Shown here in pieces: positions 14,264-16,091 of a DNA stretch of 16,091 nt. The DNA lies in NCBI GenBank assembly GCA_049322295.1, contig JBMORO010000017.1, positions 1 through 16,091 of the forward strand. Reading direction: 5' to 3'. The stretch is from JBMORO01 sp049322295. GTDB taxonomy: Bacteria; Patescibacteriota; Minisyncoccia; RBG-13-40-8-A. Below the pieces are notes generated by a model, which saw nothing but the letters and a program-made list of their open reading frames with translations, was not told where the DNA came from and did no database searches. The position numbers and the translations under genes are program-made. Numbering within the stretch: position 1 is the first letter of the stretch; every line of letters starts with the position of its first letter.

Positions 14264-15352
14264 TTAAAAAAGTTTTATTATGTCTCTAAAGGTTATAACA
14301 ATAATTAATAAAATCAAAATAGCAAAGCCAATAGTGTGGGCTAATCTTTCGGTTTTGAATTTTATGGGCTTGCCTTTTATTTTTTCAATCAATAAAAATA
14401 ATAATCTGCCGCCGTCTAAGGCTGGAAATGGAATAGTATTTATAATCGCTAAATTAATGGAAAGAAGGGCAGTAAACTGCAAAACATAAACTAAGCCCAG
14501 TTTTACAAATTGTGAAGTCAAAGCATAAATCCCCACTGGTCCAGCCACTTCTCCAATCATAGTTCCTTTTAAAATCAAGGTCTTTATCAAGAGCCAAAAC
14601 ATCATAATCATTGTCACAAGCATCTTCCCGGCTGTCTCAAATCCTTTAACAATCGATTTATACCAAGGATAAGAAATTATACCAGTTTTAGACATGGCAA
14701 TTCCAGTTGCCCCTTGGCCCTGGGGAGGATTTGATCGAGGAACAACATTTTTGGAAAAAGTTTCATTACCTCTTTTAAGATTAAAGATAATTTCCTCACC
14801 AATATGATTAGCAATAAAACTTTGGACATCCTCCACTTCTTCAACTTTTAATTTTTCATTTTTAAATTTTAACTCTATTATAGCATCGCCAAGTTTTATA
14901 CCGGCTTTTTCAGCTGGCGAGTTTTTAGCCACCTCGATAATTTGAACCTGGATATTCCGATAGTTTATCTCCTGTCCTTTTTCCACAAAACTGGGGATTC
15001 CGATGCAGTGAACAATGGAAAGAAAAACAGCCGCAATCAATAAATTCATAACTACGCCCATCACCAAAATAACAGCTCTCTGCCAAGCGGGCTTATTGTA
15101 AAAAGCCCGTTTGCTTCTACTTATTTTTTCTCCTCTTTCTTCACCAAAAATCTTAACAAATCCGCCAAATGGAATTAGATTCAAAGAATAAGTAGTTTCT
15201 CCTTTTTTAAAAGCAAAAATCCGGGGCGGAAAACCAAATCCAAATTCATCAACCCTAATACCGGCTTTTTTAGCACTGATAAAATGCCCCAACTCATGAG
15301 CAAAAATCAAAATCCCTAATATTAAAATAAAGACAATAATGGTTAATATCAT
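14264..15352 (-). CDS. rseP: Site-2 membrane metalloprotease RseP/RasP family
   Basis: An intramembrane zinc protease (M50) that cleaves membrane-bound anti-sigma factors or signal-peptide remnants. The catalytic HELGH is at residues 19-23 in the first membrane segment; the third zinc ligand is D313 in NTIPFPALDGGRL (305-317). A single PDZ domain lies at about 130-205 (VAKNSPAEKAGIKLGD, 141-156). GTMIGEVAGPVGI (263-275) is also typical. At 362 aa it is shorter than E. coli RseP (450 aa, two PDZ domains) and nearer to RasP-type proteins. It is transcribed toward proS. Two REP-like hairpins lie directly upstream. No Shine-Dalgarno is seen before the ATG. Confidence 0.95.
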   Translation of the reverse strand: MILTIIVFILILGILIFAHELGHFISAKKAGIRVDEFGFGFPPRIFAFKKGETTYSLNLIPFGGFVKIFGEERGEKISRSKRAFYNKPAWQRAVILVMGVVMNLLIAAVFLSIVHCIGIPSFVEKGQEINYRNIQVQIIEVAKNSPAEKAGIKLGDAIIELKFKNEKLKVEEVEDVQSFIANHIGEEIIFNLKRGNETFSKNVVPRSNPPQGQGATGIAMSKTGIISYPWYKSIVKGFETAGKMLVTMIMMFWLLIKTLILKGTMIGEVAGPVGIYALTSQFVKLGLVYVLQFTALLSINLAIINTIPFPALDGGRLLFLLIEKIKGKPIKFKTERLAHTIGFAILILLIIVITFRDIIKLF

Positions 15353-15361
15353 AGAAATTAG

Positions 15362-15395
15362 TTACGAGGAGGTTCAACCTCCTAACATTGCGTAA
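15362..15395. repeat. REP-like hairpin 1 upstream of rseP
   Basis: AGGAGGTT-C-AACCTCCT (15367-15383) forms a perfect 8-bp stem with a one-base loop. It is framed by TTACG (15362-15366) and CGTAA (15391-15395), with a 7-nt bulge. The core and the TTACG/CGTAA frame match the hairpin at 143-165. Confidence 0.7.
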
Positions 15396-15423
15396 TTTTG
15401 GGGAGGTTGAACCTCCCAAAATT
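15394..15423. repeat. REP-like hairpin 2 upstream of rseP
   Basis: GGGAGGTT-G-AACCTCCC (15401-15417) is extended by AATTTT (15394-15399) and AAAATT (15418-15423), giving a 14-bp stem with one bulged G (15400). It abuts hairpin 1. The pair fills most of the 84-bp gap between the zinc-ribbon gene and rseP. The lower A/T arm could give weak termination, but this is not the obvious role. Confidence 0.7.
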
Positions 15424-15436
15424 TCAGAAATTTTAG

Positions 15437-15646
15437 TTATTTATTTTTAATAACCCTTTTCTGACCAATTTTCTTTTGTCTATGTCCAATGTCCATCCAG
15501 AAACGCCAGACTATTCCGCATTCAGGGCAGGTTAAATCTATAGAATCTCCCACGGCCAGCATAAACCTCTGGCCATATTCATCGCCTTTATTTAAATCAC
15601 TACCACATTCAGAACATATTGCTTTTAATAAAAATCTATCGCTCAT
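15437..15646 (-). CDS. Small zinc-ribbon protein of unknown function (69 aa)
   Basis: The protein has two CxxC pairs, C11-S-E-C14-G and C40-P-E-C43-G, separated by 25 residues, which should form a zinc ribbon. A basic tail follows (HRQKKIGQKRVIKNK, 55-69). There is no membrane segment or signal peptide. Such short ribbons often bind nucleic acid or a partner protein, but no specific function can be assigned. It lies 84 bp upstream of rseP in the same direction. The ATG at 15646 has no Shine-Dalgarno. An open frame on the opposite strand (15489-15734) has no cysteine pattern or start signals and is treated as a shadow. Confidence 0.7.
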   Translation of the reverse strand: MSDRFLLKAICSECGSDLNKGDEYGQRFMLAVGDSIDLTCPECGIVWRFWMDIGHRQKKIGQKRVIKNK

Positions 15647-15767
15647 AAATTTTATTTTTCAAAATTTTCTCAAAATTTCCCAAAAAACAGCCTTAGGGCC
15701 ATGCCCCGTATCAATTTTGCCATGCAATAGGTAAAAATTTTATATAGAATAATGATTATTATCTCTT

Positions 15768-15818
15768 GCGAGGCGCGAGTGACGAATAGCCACATCCTTT
15801 ATGGGCGAAGCGCCTCGC
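15768..15818. repeat. GC-rich palindromic element D (non-coding copy)
   Basis: GCGAGGCGC (15768-15776) and GCGCCTCGC (15810-15818) are perfect 9-bp inverted arms enclosing 33 bp. The arm word GCGAGGCG also occurs in elements A (as its complement) and C, suggesting kinship, but the outer GGGCGGG arms of those elements are absent here. Confidence 0.6.
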
Positions 15819-15873
15819 CATGAAAAATCTTGCAAAATTTGTAATTTAGTTCAATAAGTAAGTGCAACACTTC

Positions 15874-15889
15874 TGGTAAAATAGAGGTG
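15874..15889 (+). promoter_or_regulatory. Putative extended -10 box and ribosome site of the IS30 transposase
   Basis: TGGTAAAAT (15874-15882) resembles an extended -10 element, and AGAGGTG (15883-15889) directly before the ATG resembles a Shine-Dalgarno sequence, though it is unusually close. Upstream, AAGTG-CAA-CACTT (15860-15872) is a small palindrome that may belong to the terminal inverted repeat of the element. Confidence 0.4.
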
Positions 15890-15890
15890 T

Positions 15891-16091
15891 ATGCAATACA
15901 AACATTTATCAATCGAGGAGCGTGAATTTATACAGCGGGAATTGTGGACAAACAGCTCTATACCAGATATTGCCAAATCATTAAATCGTTCTCCAGGATC
16001 AATATCTCGGGAACTGCAAAGAAATTCATCGCCAGAAAAACATTTCTACAATTCTCGTCTTGCTCATAATCGAGCCTTAAAGAAGCGACAC
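15891..16091 (+). CDS. IS30-family transposase, N-terminal part (cut by window edge)
   Basis: The frame from the ATG at 15891 is open for 67 codons to the window edge. It reads MQYKHLSIEERE, then IPDIAKSLNRSPGSISRELQ and RN. This is the N-terminal helix-turn-helix of IS30 transposases (HLSxEEREFI, IAxxLxRSxxxISRELxRN), which binds the terminal inverted repeats. The DDE catalytic core would lie outside the window, so activity cannot be judged. It is the only plus-strand gene and the only one on this strand next to the GC-rich palindrome. Confidence 0.88.
   Translation, partial: MQYKHLSIEEREFIQRELWTNSSIPDIAKSLNRSPGSISRELQRNSSPEKHFYNSRLAHNRALKKRH

Larger units (their letters stand above)
15647..15890. 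other. Non-coding gap between the zinc-ribbon gene and the IS30 gene
   Basis: No open frame that I can support lies here. The zinc-ribbon side is very AT-rich and contains a small GC palindrome GGGC-CAT-GCCC (near 15697-15707) and an AT palindrome AATAAT-G-ATTATT (15748-15760). The middle holds the GC-rich repeat at 15768-15818. The right part probably contains the left end of the IS30 element. A promoter for the zinc-ribbon gene is expected here, but none is clear. Confidence 0.6.

Noticed and set aside
14710..14725. GC-rich near-palindrome CCCCTTGGCCCTGGGG in rseP
   Set aside because: It encodes NPPQGQGA, a segment normal for the family after the PDZ domain, so it is better explained by codon use than by insertion.
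15489..15734. Plus-strand open frame of 81 codons
   Set aside because: It is opposite the zinc-ribbon gene, has no recognisable motif or start signal, and would erase the CxxC pairs of the other strand.
1..16091. CRISPR array, tRNA, rRNA or known riboswitch
   Set aside because: No regularly spaced direct repeats and no cloverleaf or known aptamer patterns were seen by eye; a covariance-model scan was not possible.

Overview
The window looks like a chromosomal segment from a Candidate Phyla Radiation bacterium (Patescibacteria, most like Parcubacteria). This is inferred from the AT-rich composition, compact overlapping genes, scarcity of Shine-Dalgarno sequences, short versions of household enzymes (AspRS without its GAD insert, one-PDZ RseP) and an IS200-like RAYT gene. 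No rRNA or other taxonomic marker is present, so the placement is moderate. All complete genes are on the minus strand and are read from high to low coordinates.

Layout in order of transcription. At the right edge (15891-16091, plus strand) is the 5' end of an IS30-family transposase, next to a non-coding stretch (15647-15890) with a GC-rich palindrome. Then follow a small four-cysteine zinc-ribbon gene, two REP-like hairpins, rseP, and a tightly packed run: proS, mreB, mreC, mreD, mrdA (PBP2), greA and aspS. That run ends at a rho-independent terminator (6550-6587). Just beyond it is an extended -10 promoter for a second run: a D,D-carboxypeptidase, mraY, an N-acyl-D-amino-acid deacylase-like amidohydrolase, ftsW and murG. 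A 73-aa gene of unknown function follows, with its own consensus sigma-70-type promoter, a strong ribosome binding site and a terminator. At the left edge is the 5' end of a RAYT (IS200-like) gene preceded by another REP-like hairpin.

The genes mostly serve cell-wall growth and shape. MraY and MurG make lipid I and lipid II. FtsW (division) and PBP2 with MreBCD (elongation) polymerise and crosslink it, and the carboxypeptidase trims stem peptides. RseP is a membrane protease; GreA, AspRS and ProRS are co-transcribed housekeeping genes.

The most notable finding is a set of GC-rich palindromes of 33-42 bp sitting inside protein genes with the reading frame kept open: two in mrdA, one in proS, and probably a related copy in non-coding DNA near the IS30 gene. 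The proS copy and one mrdA copy are recognisably the same DNA but are read in different frames, which points to small mobile palindromic elements comparable in concept to Rickettsia palindromic elements. A separate family of REP-like hairpins (core GAGGTT-N-AACCTC) occurs beside the RAYT gene and upstream of rseP. Two AT-rich inverted repeats occupy the intergenic gaps of the murein operon. I saw no tRNA, rRNA, CRISPR array or riboswitch that I could support.
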